Position numbers and translations under genes: made by a program. This document shows, one piece after another, positions 35,329 to 44,015 of a stretch of DNA of 64,000 nt; position 1 is the stretch's first letter, and every line of letters starts with the position of its first letter. The DNA is from an uncultured Caryophanales bacterium (GTDB taxonomy: Bacteria; Bacillota_I; Bacilli_A; RFN20; CAG-826): positions 1 to 64,000 of the forward strand of contig CAMOEI010000003.1 of assembly GCA_946612115.1 (NCBI GenBank), written 5' to 3'. The notes beneath the pieces are model-generated. The model had not been told where the DNA came from, searched no databases, and saw only the letters and a program-made list of their open reading frames with translations.

Positions 35329-36741
35329 ATGACTGTTATCTCAAAGAAGTGGAAATTATTCCTCTATGCTTTTGGAGCGTTTGGAGTAAACTTACTCAAC
35401 CTTATGGTTGGCTCCTATTTATGTAGCGCTCTTATCGCTAGTGGATTTGGTAGTGCTGCTATTGCTAATCAAACATTTGAAGGAATCGATTTAGTCATTC
35501 CTGCTGTTTGGTCAGTTTTTGGTATAGTCGCAAAAATCTTAGATGGAGTAATCGATATCCCAATGGCTCAATTAACTGATAAGTTAAGAAGTAGATGGGG
35601 CAGAAGAAGACCAGCGATTATTATGGGCTTAATTCCGATGATAATGGCATATTGCTGTTTCTTAATCGTTCCTAATTCAGGAGTGGCTCATTCAGTAGGA
35701 AATACAATTTATTTCTTTGTGATGTTAGTCATTTTCTATTCTTCATATACCTTAACAATGGTCACTTATTACGCAACATTCACAGAGATTGTTGATAATG
35801 AAAGAGATAGAAGATTCTTAACAAACACTAAGAGTATCGCTGATATCTTCTATTTCATCCTTGGCTTTGCTTTAGTGCCAATGATGTTAAAAGGAATCAA
35901 TATTAGATGGGTAGCATTAATCGTTCTTCCTTTAGTGCTTTTAATGTTAATCCCAATCTTCTTTATTAAAGAAAAATCAACTTTAGAGCAACCAGGAGAA
36001 CCTAAAGAAGAAAAAGTTAATCTTTTCCAATCTCTTGGTTACACTCTTAAAAACAAAGACTTTGTCATTTGGATGATCGTCTATTCCTTTATGACCATTG
36101 GATTACAGTTATTCCTTTCAGGAATTAATGAATATTTCTCAGTGTCAGGAATGAGTATGATTTATGTGATGATGGCAAGTTTTGGGCCAGTGCCTTTAAC
36201 ATTTATGTTATATAACTGGTTAATCGACAAAAAAGGCTTTAAATTTGCTTATCAATTTACCTTGCTGGTTTTTGCTTTAGCAATGCTAGCAATGTTTGGA
36301 ATATCCTATTTTGAAGGAACTACAAAACTAATTCTCTCAATTGTTGGAGGAGTTATTTCTTCTTTCTCAATTGGCGCGATGTTTGCGGTTGCTTATTCTA
36401 TCCCATCTCAACTCGCTTCAGATGATGAAAAGAAAACAGGAATCTCTCATGGAGCGATGTATTTCGCTGTTCAAGGATTATTCTCTGGAGTTGCAGCAGG
36501 TATTGCAGGATATGGCATTTTAACAGCCTTAAAGGTTAGTGGTTTATTCGGCAAACCAGGAACTTACTATATGACGGTTATTTCCGCGGTTGCGGTTTTA
36601 ATCGCATTTGTTTTAGCCTTCTTCTTACCAAAATCAATTGCTTTACTTGGTAAAAAAGGCGCAAAGGAAAGCGGCAATCCTGAAGATGTCATCGTAGATG
36701 ATACTTTAGAAGCCGAAGCAATTAATGAGAAAAACAATTAA
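35329..36741 (+). CDS. MFS_2 / GPH-type cation symporter
   Basis: A 470-residue transporter with about twelve hydrophobic helices. The cytoplasmic loop DKLRSRWGRRRP is the GPH/MFS_2 family motif and YATFTEIVDNERDRRFL is a second conserved loop. Relatives move sugars with cations, but the family also includes the lysolipid transporter MFSD2A. Position between fakB and fakA and near two PlsC genes makes lipid or fatty acid uptake a reasonable hypothesis; a sugar substrate cannot be excluded. Its end overlaps fakA by 17 nt. Confidence 0.82.
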   Translation: MTVISKKWKLFLYAFGAFGVNLLNLMVGSYLCSALIASGFGSAAIANQTFEGIDLVIPAVWSVFGIVAKILDGVIDIPMAQLTDKLRSRWGRRRPAIIMGLIPMIMAYCCFLIVPNSGVAHSVGNTIYFFVMLVIFYSSYTLTMVTYYATFTEIVDNERDRRFLTNTKSIADIFYFILGFALVPMMLKGINIRWVALIVLPLVLLMLIPIFFIKEKSTLEQPGEPKEEKVNLFQSLGYTLKNKDFVIWMIVYSFMTIGLQLFLSGINEYFSVSGMSMIYVMMASFGPVPLTFMLYNWLIDKKGFKFAYQFTLLVFALAMLAMFGISYFEGTTKLILSIVGGVISSFSIGAMFAVAYSIPSQLASDDEKKTGISHGAMYFAVQGLFSGVAAGIAGYGILTALKVSGLFGKPGTYYMTVISAVAVLIAFVLAFFLPKSIALLGKKGAKESGNPEDVIVDDTLEAEAINEKNN

Positions 36742-38359
36742 CGGTACTATCTTTCAAGGGATGATGACTAACGCCCTTCATAATCTTTATAATGCTGAAA
36801 AAGAAATCAACAGCATGAATGTTTTCCCTGTCGCTGATGGAGATACTGGCTCAAATATGAGACTGACACTAGAAAATGGTATTAAACACGCGAAGAAAAC
36901 AGAACATTTAGGAGATTATTTAAAAGGTTTATCTAGTGGAATGCTATTAGGGGCTAGAGGAAATTCTGGAGTCATCCTTTCTCAATTATTCAAAGGGATG
37001 TATAAAGAATTACATCGCTGCTCAATTGTTAATCCTCGTGAATTTAAAGATTCCTTTATTAGAGCGTATAAAGAAGCTTATCAAGCGGTTATTAATCCTG
37101 TAGAAGGAACAATTTTAACTGTTAGTAGAGTGGCAGCAGAAAAAGTAAGAGAAAAACTTAATACCTCTAACGGAGTGGAAGGTGTTTTTAATCTCTATTT
37201 ATTAGAGATGGAGAAAGCTTTATTAGACACTCCTAAACAACTAAAAGTACTTAAAGAGGCCAATGTCCTCGATAGTGGGGCTAAAGGCTATATTGTCATC
37301 GTTGAAGGAATGTATAAGTATCTCCTCGGTGAAATTATTGAAGCTGGAGAAGAATATGTTGATCAAATTCAAGAGACTACTCCAATTCTCTTTGATGAAA
37401 ATTCATCATTTATCGATGGGTATTGCACTGAATTCTTACTTCAACTATTAAATGATAAAAATTATCAAGAGTCATTTAATCTCGATAACTTTATCGAATA
37501 TCTTAAAACTCTAGGAAACTCTCTAGTGGTTCTTCAAGAAGAAAGTATCGTTAAAGTTCATATTCACACCTTGACTCCTGAAAAGGTCATTAATGAAGCT
37601 AGAAAATATGGAGAATTCATTTCCTTTAAGATGGAGAATATGCAAATCCAACATAATGAATATTCTTTGCTCCACGAACAAGAAGATATGGAACATAAAG
37701 ATGTTATTTTCATCTCCGTATTAGAAGGAGAAGGAATTAAAAACTTCTTTAAAGAATTAGGGGTTCATCATTTTGTCAGTGGTGGTCAATCAAATAATCC
37801 TTCCGCGCAAGATTTCATCAATGCGATTAATAACGCAAATGCGGATCACATAGTGATTTTCCCTAATAACCCAAATATTATTGAAACCGCGAATCAAGCT
37901 AAACAAATCTCTCCTAAAAAAGATATTGTTGAAATCATTCCAACTAAATCGATCATCGAAGGATATACCTCAATTGCGATGGATGTCCCTGATGAAGAAT
38001 TCTCTAATCGAATTATCTCGATGAAAGATGGAATTAATGATGTTTATTCAATTACCATCTCTAGAGCGGTTAAAGCTTATAAGAGTGAAAGTGTCTCTTG
38101 TGAAGTTGGAGATGAAGTTATCTGCGTTAACGATAAAGTCGATAGCGCCTCTAATAATGCGATTAAGGGGTTAGAAGAAGCATTAAATAAGCTTGGTGAT
38201 GTCGATAATAGAAACGCGGCGATTATCTTCTTAAACGAAGAGTTTGATAATTTAGAAGCCAATTTAGAAAGTTTCTTTAGTAAAGCTTATCCAAATCTAG
38301 AAGTTAACTTCATTCATAGCACAGGCATGCTATATGAAGCGATTATAGGAATCATTTAA
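36725..38359 (+). CDS. fakA: Fatty acid kinase FakA-like (DAK2 domain, YloV family)
   Basis: A 544-residue protein. The N-terminal DhaL/DAK2 kinase domain shows FPVADGDTGSNM with the metal-binding aspartates and GARGNSGVILSQLFKG. A middle domain (about 215-330) and a C-terminal DegV-like domain complete the YloV/FakA layout, and the length is as usual for the family. With FakB it phosphorylates exogenous fatty acids. In many Firmicutes yloV lies near rpmB or recG; here it is inside a lipid operon. It overlaps the transporter by 17 nt and the next hydrolase by one base. Confidence 0.88.
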   Translation: MRKTINGTIFQGMMTNALHNLYNAEKEINSMNVFPVADGDTGSNMRLTLENGIKHAKKTEHLGDYLKGLSSGMLLGARGNSGVILSQLFKGMYKELHRCSIVNPREFKDSFIRAYKEAYQAVINPVEGTILTVSRVAAEKVREKLNTSNGVEGVFNLYLLEMEKALLDTPKQLKVLKEANVLDSGAKGYIVIVEGMYKYLLGEIIEAGEEYVDQIQETTPILFDENSSFIDGYCTEFLLQLLNDKNYQESFNLDNFIEYLKTLGNSLVVLQEESIVKVHIHTLTPEKVINEARKYGEFISFKMENMQIQHNEYSLLHEQEDMEHKDVIFISVLEGEGIKNFFKELGVHHFVSGGQSNNPSAQDFINAINNANADHIVIFPNNPNIIETANQAKQISPKKDIVEIIPTKSIIEGYTSIAMDVPDEEFSNRIISMKDGINDVYSITISRAVKAYKSESVSCEVGDEVICVNDKVDSASNNAIKGLEEALNKLGDVDNRNAAIIFLNEEFDNLEANLESFFSKAYPNLEVNFIHSTGMLYEAIIGII

Positions 38360-39309
38360 TGGAATTACTTTGGCTTTGGATTGTTTTAGGTGTCATTGGA
38401 GCAATATTGCTCTTTTTCATCTTCCCAACAATGCTGATCTCTAATGTTATATTCACAGTCTTATTTATTAGAAATAAAAAAGATAAATGGACAAGAACTG
38501 TCTCTTGGGACAATGAAGAACAAAGACAGATGTTTAAAATCGGAGAAGAGTGGGGAGAAAAATATAAAGAATATCTCACCCAAGTAAGTATTACTTCTTG
38601 TAAATTTAAACTCGTTGGAGATTATTTTGATTTTGGAAATAAAAAAGCAGTGATTGTCATTCCTGGAAGAATGGAAGCAGGTACTTATTCATATTATTTT
38701 TCTGAACCCTACCGAATAGCGGGATATAACGTTTTAGCAATCGATAACCGATCGCATGGATTAAGTGAAGGTAGATATAACACGATTGGTTTAAAAGAAT
38801 ATGTAGATATTCTTAATTGGGCTAAATTCCTTCACGAAGAAAAAGGAATTGAAGAAATTGTCCTCCACGGGATTTGTATTGGTTCTGCGACCGCCTTATA
38901 CGCCTTAACTAGTAAAGATTGCCCAAGTTATTTAAAAGCGATGACCGCGGACGGGATGTATGTCAATTTCCATGAATCACTTAAAAATCATTTAATCGAA
39001 AAGAAAAAGCCCGTCTTTCCATTTACTCAAGAAATCATGATGATGATGTTTTTAGTTGCGGGTAGAAGTGCGAAAGTCCATGGGCCAATTAATGAAATTA
39101 AAAAGCTTAATAAGCCAATTTTATTTATTTATAGTAAGGAAGATATCTATTCAGTTCCTGAATTAGGACAAAAGCTTTATGATACTTGTCCTTCACCTAA
39201 ACGTATCGCTTGGTTTCCACATGGAGAACACTCTCACGTTAGAATCAATCAAACTGAAGGATATGATGAAGCCGTCATTAACTTCCTTAAGGATTACGTA
39301 AATGAATAA
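38359..39309 (+). CDS. Alpha/beta hydrolase with Cys in the nucleophile elbow
   Basis: A 316-residue relative of the hydrolase at 33449: N-terminal membrane helix (about residues 4-32), VIPGRMEAGTYSYYF oxyanion region, then LHGICIGSATALY. The GxSxG position holds Cys173 (GICIG), unlike GISMG in the relative. IYSKEDIYSVPE carries a possible acid and HGEHSHVRI the histidine. A Cys-His-Asp triad exists in dienelactone hydrolases, so it may still be active. The adjacent Ser176 is an unlikely nucleophile by position. It overlaps the deacetylase gene by 8 nt. Confidence 0.8.
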   Translation: MELLWLWIVLGVIGAILLFFIFPTMLISNVIFTVLFIRNKKDKWTRTVSWDNEEQRQMFKIGEEWGEKYKEYLTQVSITSCKFKLVGDYFDFGNKKAVIVIPGRMEAGTYSYYFSEPYRIAGYNVLAIDNRSHGLSEGRYNTIGLKEYVDILNWAKFLHEEKGIEEIVLHGICIGSATALYALTSKDCPSYLKAMTADGMYVNFHESLKNHLIEKKKPVFPFTQEIMMMMFLVAGRSAKVHGPINEIKKLNKPILFIYSKEDIYSVPELGQKLYDTCPSPKRIAWFPHGEHSHVRINQTEGYDEAVINFLKDYVNE

Positions 39310-40102
39310 AGTTGCCTTTTTAACAATGGATGTCGAATCATATTACGATGCGACTTGTCTAATAAGTAAAAACGTTACCCCTAATAGAAAATATTCTTGT
39401 GCCTCACAAGTTAAAAGATATCTCGATTATTTAGACAACAAAAATATCAAAGCGACTTTCTTTGTGGTTGTCTCTTTTCTTCCTGAAGTAAAAGAATATC
39501 TCTTAGAAGCAGTTAAAAGAGGTCACGAGATTGGCCTACACGCTTTAACGCATAAAGTAATCAAAAACCAAAACATTAAAGAATTTGATTTTGATATTAA
39601 GAAATCGATTCAAATTATTAAAGACGAATTAGGTGTCACTCCAATTAGTTACCGCGCACCTTGTTTTGAAATTGATGAACAACATCTAAAAGTCATTCAC
39701 GAAAACGGATTAGTGTTTGATTCAAGTTTAAGAAGTTCTCCAGAAGGTTACGAAAAACTAAATGACATCGTTTATAAAAAAGATAGTTATTACGAGTTCA
39801 TCGTTAAAACTAAAAAAGTCTTAGGAAAGACCATTAACTTTCATGGTGGGGGCTATGCGAGAACTCTTCCAATCTTGCCATTAATCAAAAAACAAATCAG
39901 AAATAGTGATGCCTATATTTTCTATTTCCACCCTTTTGAAATTTATGAAGGAAAATTAATCGATCAAGAAGGTTTATCTCAGTTAGAAAAAAGCTATCTT
40001 AATCGCGGAAGAAAAAATTATTTCAATAAGATTAAAAAGATTATCGAATTATTAGTCTTAGAAGGATACGAATTCAAAACATTTAAAGAATTCGCAAAAT
40101 AA
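39302..40102 (+). CDS. Polysaccharide deacetylase (NodB/CE4 domain)
   Basis: A 266-residue cytoplasmic-looking CE4 protein with no signal peptide. Motif 1 is TMDVESYYD, the TxDxE form seen in XrtA-type deacetylases rather than TFDDG. Motif 2 is GHEIGLHALTH with both metal-binding histidines, and motif 3 is YRAPCFEI. The C-terminal part has NFHGGGYART and FYFHPFEIYEG, as in DUF3473-type members. It removes acetyl groups from a sugar, perhaps a glycolipid or lipid-linked glycan given its place as last gene of the lipid operon (inference). A terminator follows 55 nt after the stop. Confidence 0.85.
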   Translation: MNKVAFLTMDVESYYDATCLISKNVTPNRKYSCASQVKRYLDYLDNKNIKATFFVVVSFLPEVKEYLLEAVKRGHEIGLHALTHKVIKNQNIKEFDFDIKKSIQIIKDELGVTPISYRAPCFEIDEQHLKVIHENGLVFDSSLRSSPEGYEKLNDIVYKKDSYYEFIVKTKKVLGKTINFHGGGYARTLPILPLIKKQIRNSDAYIFYFHPFEIYEGKLIDQEGLSQLEKSYLNRGRKNYFNKIKKIIELLVLEGYEFKTFKEFAK

Positions 40103-40153
40103 AAAAATCGCAGTTTTGATGTAAAAACTTGCTCAAAATAGTTATATTTAATA

Positions 40154-40196
40154 AAAAAATAAGGAACTGGTTATTCTTCGAGTTCCTTATTTTCTT
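40154..40196. terminator. Convergent bidirectional terminator
   Basis: AATAAGGAACT (40158-40168) pairs with AGTTCCTTATT (40181-40191), 11 bp. Plus-strand flank TTCTTCTTT and minus-strand flank TTTTTATT give T-runs in both directions. The stem overlaps the end of the K+ channel gene. Confidence 0.85.
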
Positions 40197-41115
40197 CTTT
40201 ATTTTGTTCTTCAAGTTTCTTATCTAATTCTTCAATTTTCTTTAATTTTTCAGCGTCCGCTTTATGGCTGACTTCATTATAGAAATTAACAATGATTGAG
40301 GTAATTAAAGCGACAACGATAATGCCGTATATTCCAAGCAAGACAGTTAACATTCTTCCAACAAACGAGATTGATGTATAATCACCAAATCCAATCGTAG
40401 TGACTACGGAGAAGCAGTACCATAAAGCATCACCAAAGCTAGATAATGATGGCTCAATAACTGTTAAAACAATCGCGATCGCAAACATCAAGACCACTAA
40501 ACCAACAAGAATCTCAGTGGCGAATGTCTTTTTAATGATTGAAGCGAAAACTTTAAATCTAAATCTAGAGAAGATAAAAGCGATAACGTCTTTAAAGGCC
40601 ACAACGATTAATAATAATGAGAAGAATAAAATGATAATGCTATCTAGAGGAGCCGTATCTGACGCTGCTAAAAACACTCGAGGGTCAATAAATAATAACG
40701 CGTACACGAATGCGAAAAAAATAATTAATGTATTAAGAACAATAGATTGAGCTTTATGGTTTTTAATCAATTTAACAATTCGGTTAATAATGACACTTAC
40801 ACAGAAGAGAAGCAAAGGAACTGTGAGGAAATAAATACTGTTTCTTCCAAAAGGGACTAAAATCGCTAATACGAGATATATACTACCGATTGCGATATTT
40901 TTCACTCTTTCTAGTTTTGTTTCTTCTTTAAATAATAAAACTACTCTATTTCCAGAAGCCATAACTAGAGCCCCTGCTAAAGTTAAAATAGAAAGAGTGG
41001 TGTTTTTTACAGAAAAAGAAGCTGCTAACGCTGCGAGAAATAATCCAATCGTATTGACGATACTTCCAATAACAATGATTAATCCTTCTTTAGGCTTTTT
41101 GTTTTCTTGTTTCAT
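40171..41115 (-). CDS. Potassium channel family protein
   Basis: A 314-residue membrane protein with about six hydrophobic helices before a pore. TTIGFGDYTS is the K+ selectivity filter, preceded by the pore helix DALWYCFSVV and followed by the last membrane helix. The C-terminal 40 residues are a charged coiled coil rich in E and K, with no RCK/TrkA domain. I place the start at ATG 41115; an in-frame TTG at 41157 has no supporting site. It passes K+ down its gradient; regulation is unknown. Confidence 0.85.
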   Translation of the reverse strand: MKQENKKPKEGLIIVIGSIVNTIGLFLAALAASFSVKNTTLSILTLAGALVMASGNRVVLLFKEETKLERVKNIAIGSIYLVLAILVPFGRNSIYFLTVPLLLFCVSVIINRIVKLIKNHKAQSIVLNTLIIFFAFVYALLFIDPRVFLAASDTAPLDSIIILFFSLLLIVVAFKDVIAFIFSRFRFKVFASIIKKTFATEILVGLVVLMFAIAIVLTVIEPSLSSFGDALWYCFSVVTTIGFGDYTSISFVGRMLTVLLGIYGIIVVALITSIIVNFYNEVSHKADAEKLKKIEELDKKLEEQNKEENKELEE

Positions 41116-41342
41116 CCTTAATATCTTAATAAAAAATTTGTTTTTAGAATATAACAAAGATTAAATAATTTCGAAAATAATAAGTTTTGCTTGATACAAT
41201 CTAATTTTTTCGTATTATAAGTGTAAGATTATTTCGTTAGATATAATCTCCTTCCTGACTAACCTTTGGTACATCTCTCACCAAAGGTTAGTTATTTTTT
41301 TTACTATTTACATTTCAAATATTCTTACTAAAATAAAAAACT

Positions 41343-41816
41343 ATGAAGAAGTTATTTGTTTTATCAGTTTTAGGAATCTTAGCGTTGACTAGCTGTGAGA
41401 AAACCGCGAGTAATTTTGAAGGTCTACAGAGTAGTAGCAACAACAATAAGATTGCTCAACTAAAAAGAAATGAATATCTCACATATGATGTGCCTGTGTT
41501 AACTTACGCTTTTTATAAAAGCGATCAAGAGATTACTTACACTGGTGAATTTAAAGATAGTGAAGAATTAAATCTTAGCTATTTCACATTCTCAGGTTCA
41601 TTAAAAGGATTATCTTCTTCTAAAGTTACTTATATTGATGAACATTCCTTAACTTTATCAGTGGAAGGTACTATCACTGATAAGAACGCAATAGAGGGAT
41701 ATATTATTGTTTCCATAAAAGCATTTAAGAAAGTTCCAGATAAATATAAAAACATCACTTCTTATCTTTGCAAAGTAAAAATAGGAGATACAAGTGAAGA
41801 AGTTGACCGTTATTAA
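41343..41816 (+). CDS. Small hypothetical lipoprotein
   Basis: A 157-residue secreted lipoprotein. The signal peptide ends in LTSC, with Cys18 as the lipidated residue. The mature part (TFSGSLKGLSSSKVTYID, HSLTLSVEGTITD) reads as a small beta-sandwich. No family recognised. TAAAAT (41329-41334) lies 8 nt before the ATG without a ribosome binding site. The stop codon sits inside its terminator stem. Confidence 0.65.
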   Translation: MKKLFVLSVLGILALTSCEKTASNFEGLQSSSNNNKIAQLKRNEYLTYDVPVLTYAFYKSDQEITYTGEFKDSEELNLSYFTFSGSLKGLSSSKVTYIDEHSLTLSVEGTITDKNAIEGYIIVSIKAFKKVPDKYKNITSYLCKVKIGDTSEEVDRY

Positions 41817-41831
41817 CGGTCTTTCTTTTTG
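41805..41831 (+). terminator. Terminator overlapping the lipoprotein stop codon
   Basis: GACCGT (41805-41810) and ACGGTC (41816-41821) form a stem around the TAA stop, followed by TTTCTTTTT. Confidence 0.75.
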
Positions 41832-41864
41832 TTATAATTGAAATATCTGTTTAACAAATAATGT

Positions 41865-41898
41865 AATCTAGCCATGTACTTGGTTAGATTTTCTTTTT
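41865..41898 (+). terminator. Second terminator-like hairpin
   Basis: AATCTAGCC (41865-41873) pairs with GGTTAGATT (41882-41890) with one G-T pair, then TTCTTTTT. It may lie at or just outside the left end of the insertion sequence. Confidence 0.6.
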
Positions 41899-41914
41899 AT
41901 CTAACAAGTATAAT

Positions 41915-42085
41915 CAATATATGCCGTTATCCTGCTTAATTGTAATACAGCTTTGACTGTCAAACTCCATACTCAGGCATACGGCTTTTCTTTTAATCGC
42001 TAATAGGTTGATTAACGCTTTGACGTTCCATTAACAGATGATTCGAAAAGATAAGCTGATATGGTTAATACGGCAAGAAAGGAAG
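41915..42085 (+). ncRNA. Candidate IS110 bridge RNA region
   Basis: IS110 elements of the main group encode a bridge RNA in the non-coding left end before the transposase. Here TATAAT (41909-41914) is followed by TATGCC (41920-41925) pairing with GGCATA (41976-41981), enclosing a TTTGACTGTCAAA hairpin (41952-41964). GCTTTGAC occurs twice (41950-41957 and 42017-42024). No -35 box lies upstream in the inserted form. Target and donor loops were not assigned. Confidence 0.4.
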
Positions 42086-42090
42086 GTCTT

Positions 42091-43302
42091 ATGGACTTTT
42101 ATGTTGGGATCGATGTTAGTAAGTTTAAACACACAGTTGCTATCATTGATCAAAATGGAGAAATTAGAAAGAAAAGCTTCGATATTTCTAATTCTCGAGA
42201 AGGGTTTGACTCACTATTAAATGAATTAGGTTTGCTTGGAGAAAAAGAGCAAATAAAAATAGGGATGGAAGCCACTGGACATTATATGAATTGTCTAGTG
42301 AGATGCTTAATCTCTAATGGATACCAATTCCAGATTTATAATCCAAGTCTGATTTCTAAGTTTCGCGACGCTGAATCAGTTAACTTGGCCAAAACGGATA
42401 ATCTAGATGCGATGTTAATTGCTAAATATGTCGCAACTCATCCATTTACTTCATCCCCACAATTATCTTACCTTATTGGAGAGATTCGTAAAATCTCAAG
42501 AGCAAAATATTTTCTTTTTGGAGATAAGACTGCTTGTTATAACCATCTCTTAAGATATTCAGATGAAGTGTTTCCAGAATTTGCCTCTTTCTTTAAGAAA
42601 AACGAAGATGGAACGAGAAAAAACATGGGTAGAAATCTATTCGAATCACCCACAATAAGATGGTTATTAAGCGAATATACATCTCCTCAAAAGATGGCAA
42701 GGATGAGAAGTGAAACTGGTGAAACATTAAGAAGAATGTCAAAAGGTTCGATTAGTTTTAATAGATTTAATCAGCTAAGAGAACTCGCTAAAAATTCGAT
42801 TGGCTATTCTACAGAAGTTGATGAACAAATTATTAGAAATCTTGTTACTCAAGTTAGAATTATCGATGAAGAAATAGAGATGCTTAATGAATTACTAGAA
42901 CCACTCATGGAAGAACTTAATTCACCAATTTTAACAATTCCTGGAATAGGTATTAATCTCGCCGCGATGATTATAGGTGAAATAAGTGATATTCATCGTT
43001 TTTCTAATCCAGAAAAACTAATAAAGTTTGCTGGTCTAGACGTTAAGGTTTATCAATCAGGCACTATTAATCATAAGGGTCATATAAGAAAAAGAGGATC
43101 TCCTATTTTGAGATACGCTCTTGCATTAAGTGTTCAAAAATTAAGAATTCATTCGCCTGTTTTTTCAGAATATTATTATTCAAAATTAAGACAAGGTAAG
43201 GCAACAAACGTCGCGATAATTGCCACAACTAGAAAACTGATTCGAGTCATTTGGAAGATGATGACAACAAATCAAGCTTTCAATAATTTAAAAAGAGATT
43301 AA
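42091..43302 (+). CDS. IS110 family transposase
   Basis: A 403-residue DEDD-type serine transposase. The RuvC-like domain opens with FYVGIDVSK and contains MEATGHY and AKTDNLDAMLIAKY, giving the D, E and D residues. After a coiled coil (about 250-285) the Transposase_20 domain has LTIPGIGINLAAMIIGEI, FAGLDVKVYQSG and HIRKRGSPILRYAL, which carries the catalytic serine. GGAAGG precedes ATG 42091, so the upstream in-frame ATG at 42061 is not used. Intact, with no frameshift, so the element may be active. Confidence 0.93.
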   Translation: MDFYVGIDVSKFKHTVAIIDQNGEIRKKSFDISNSREGFDSLLNELGLLGEKEQIKIGMEATGHYMNCLVRCLISNGYQFQIYNPSLISKFRDAESVNLAKTDNLDAMLIAKYVATHPFTSSPQLSYLIGEIRKISRAKYFLFGDKTACYNHLLRYSDEVFPEFASFFKKNEDGTRKNMGRNLFESPTIRWLLSEYTSPQKMARMRSETGETLRRMSKGSISFNRFNQLRELAKNSIGYSTEVDEQIIRNLVTQVRIIDEEIEMLNELLEPLMEELNSPILTIPGIGINLAAMIIGEISDIHRFSNPEKLIKFAGLDVKVYQSGTINHKGHIRKRGSPILRYALALSVQKLRIHSPVFSEYYYSKLRQGKATNVAIIATTRKLIRVIWKMMTTNQAFNNLKRD

Positions 43303-43329
43303 TTGAAGCCAAAATCTCTAATTCAAAAA

Positions 43330-43353
43330 AAGCAAAGCTTTTGCTTCTTTTTG
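43330..43353 (+). terminator. Terminator after the transposase gene
   Basis: AAGCAAA (43330-43336) pairs with TTTGCTT (43340-43346), followed by CTTTTTG. Confidence 0.7.
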
Positions 43354-43391
43354 TCGTATCTTTTTATAAAAATTTATAAGATAATAGTTGT

Positions 43392-43526
43392 ATGATTATT
43401 GGAATTTGCCCAATTTGTAAATTAGCGGTAGCGACTTCTAAAAGCGCTTTTATCGTAAAAGAAAGTAATAAAACTGTTGTTTATCATAAGAAATGTTATA
43501 AGCAAAAACACAAAGATAATGTGTAA
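43392..43526 (+). CDS. Small zinc-ribbon-like protein (44 residues)
   Basis: A short frame from ATG 43392 encodes 44 residues with CPICK near the N-terminus and HKKC near residue 32-35, a CxxC plus HxxC arrangement that could bind one zinc. The tail is basic. GATAAT lies about 7 nt before the ATG without a Shine-Dalgarno site, as at other leaderless genes here. It lies between the IS element and the toxin-antitoxin locus. No family recognised. Confidence 0.45.
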   Translation: MIIGICPICKLAVATSKSAFIVKESNKTVVYHKKCYKQKHKDNV

Positions 43527-43531
43527 TATAT

Positions 43532-43559
43532 TTGACATTAACTTGTTTTAATTTATAAT
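43532..43559 (+). promoter_or_regulatory. Consensus promoter of the DUF3791/DUF3990 operon
   Basis: TTGACA (43532-43537), 16 bp, TATAAT (43554-43559). The ATG begins 6 nt after the -10 box, so the transcript should be leaderless. No operator palindrome was obvious to me around it. Confidence 0.7.
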
Positions 43560-43565
43560 TAAGAT

Positions 43566-44012
43566 ATGACAAACATATCTAATTTTGGCAAAGCGATTAA
43601 ATCAAAAAGATTATCCTTGAATATGAGGATGGATGATTTAGCAAATAAGGCTAATATCACTAGATCCACTTTATATTCGATTGAGCATGGTTCGACAAAA
43701 TGCTCTTTTAAATCGATAATCAATGTAATTAATGCATTAAGTTTATCTTTAGATATCACTGATTATAATAAAATCCGTAATAGAAGAAGTAGGGCAACAA
43801 GAACCAACAAATCCATAGATAAAAAAGTGAATAGATTCATCATATTTTGTGTTGAACAATATGCTTCAAGTATCAATAAAAATGGCAAGGAGACATACGA
43901 CTTGTTAAACAAAAATGGAATTATCAGCGAGCTTAGAAATGACTATGAGGATTTACATGGAATGTCGCCAATCTATTTAAATGACTATATAACTGGATTG
44001 TTAAAGGAATAA
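43566..44012 (+). CDS. XRE-type HTH protein with C-terminal DUF3791 (antitoxin-like)
   Basis: A 148-residue two-domain protein. Residues 5-62 are an XRE helix-turn-helix (FGKAIKSKRLSLNMRMDDLA, then ITRSTLYSIEHGS). Residues about 88-147 match DUF3791: FIIFCVEQYASSI, then DYEDLHGMSP and LNDYITGLL. DUF3791 proteins are regularly paired with DUF3990 toxins. The HTH suggests that the protein also controls its own promoter. 3 nt separate it from the next gene. Confidence 0.82.
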   Translation: MTNISNFGKAIKSKRLSLNMRMDDLANKANITRSTLYSIEHGSTKCSFKSIINVINALSLSLDITDYNKIRNRRSRATRTNKSIDKKVNRFIIFCVEQYASSINKNGKETYDLLNKNGIISELRNDYEDLHGMSPIYLNDYITGLLKE

Positions 44013-44015
44013 AAT

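Larger units (their letters stand above)
41900..43352 (+). mobile_element. IS110-family insertion sequence (ends approximate)
   Basis: One transposase gene with about 190 bp of structured non-coding DNA on its left and a terminator on its right. IS110 elements lack clear terminal inverted repeats, and I could not fix the ends from a single copy. The boundaries are rough estimates. Confidence 0.6.
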
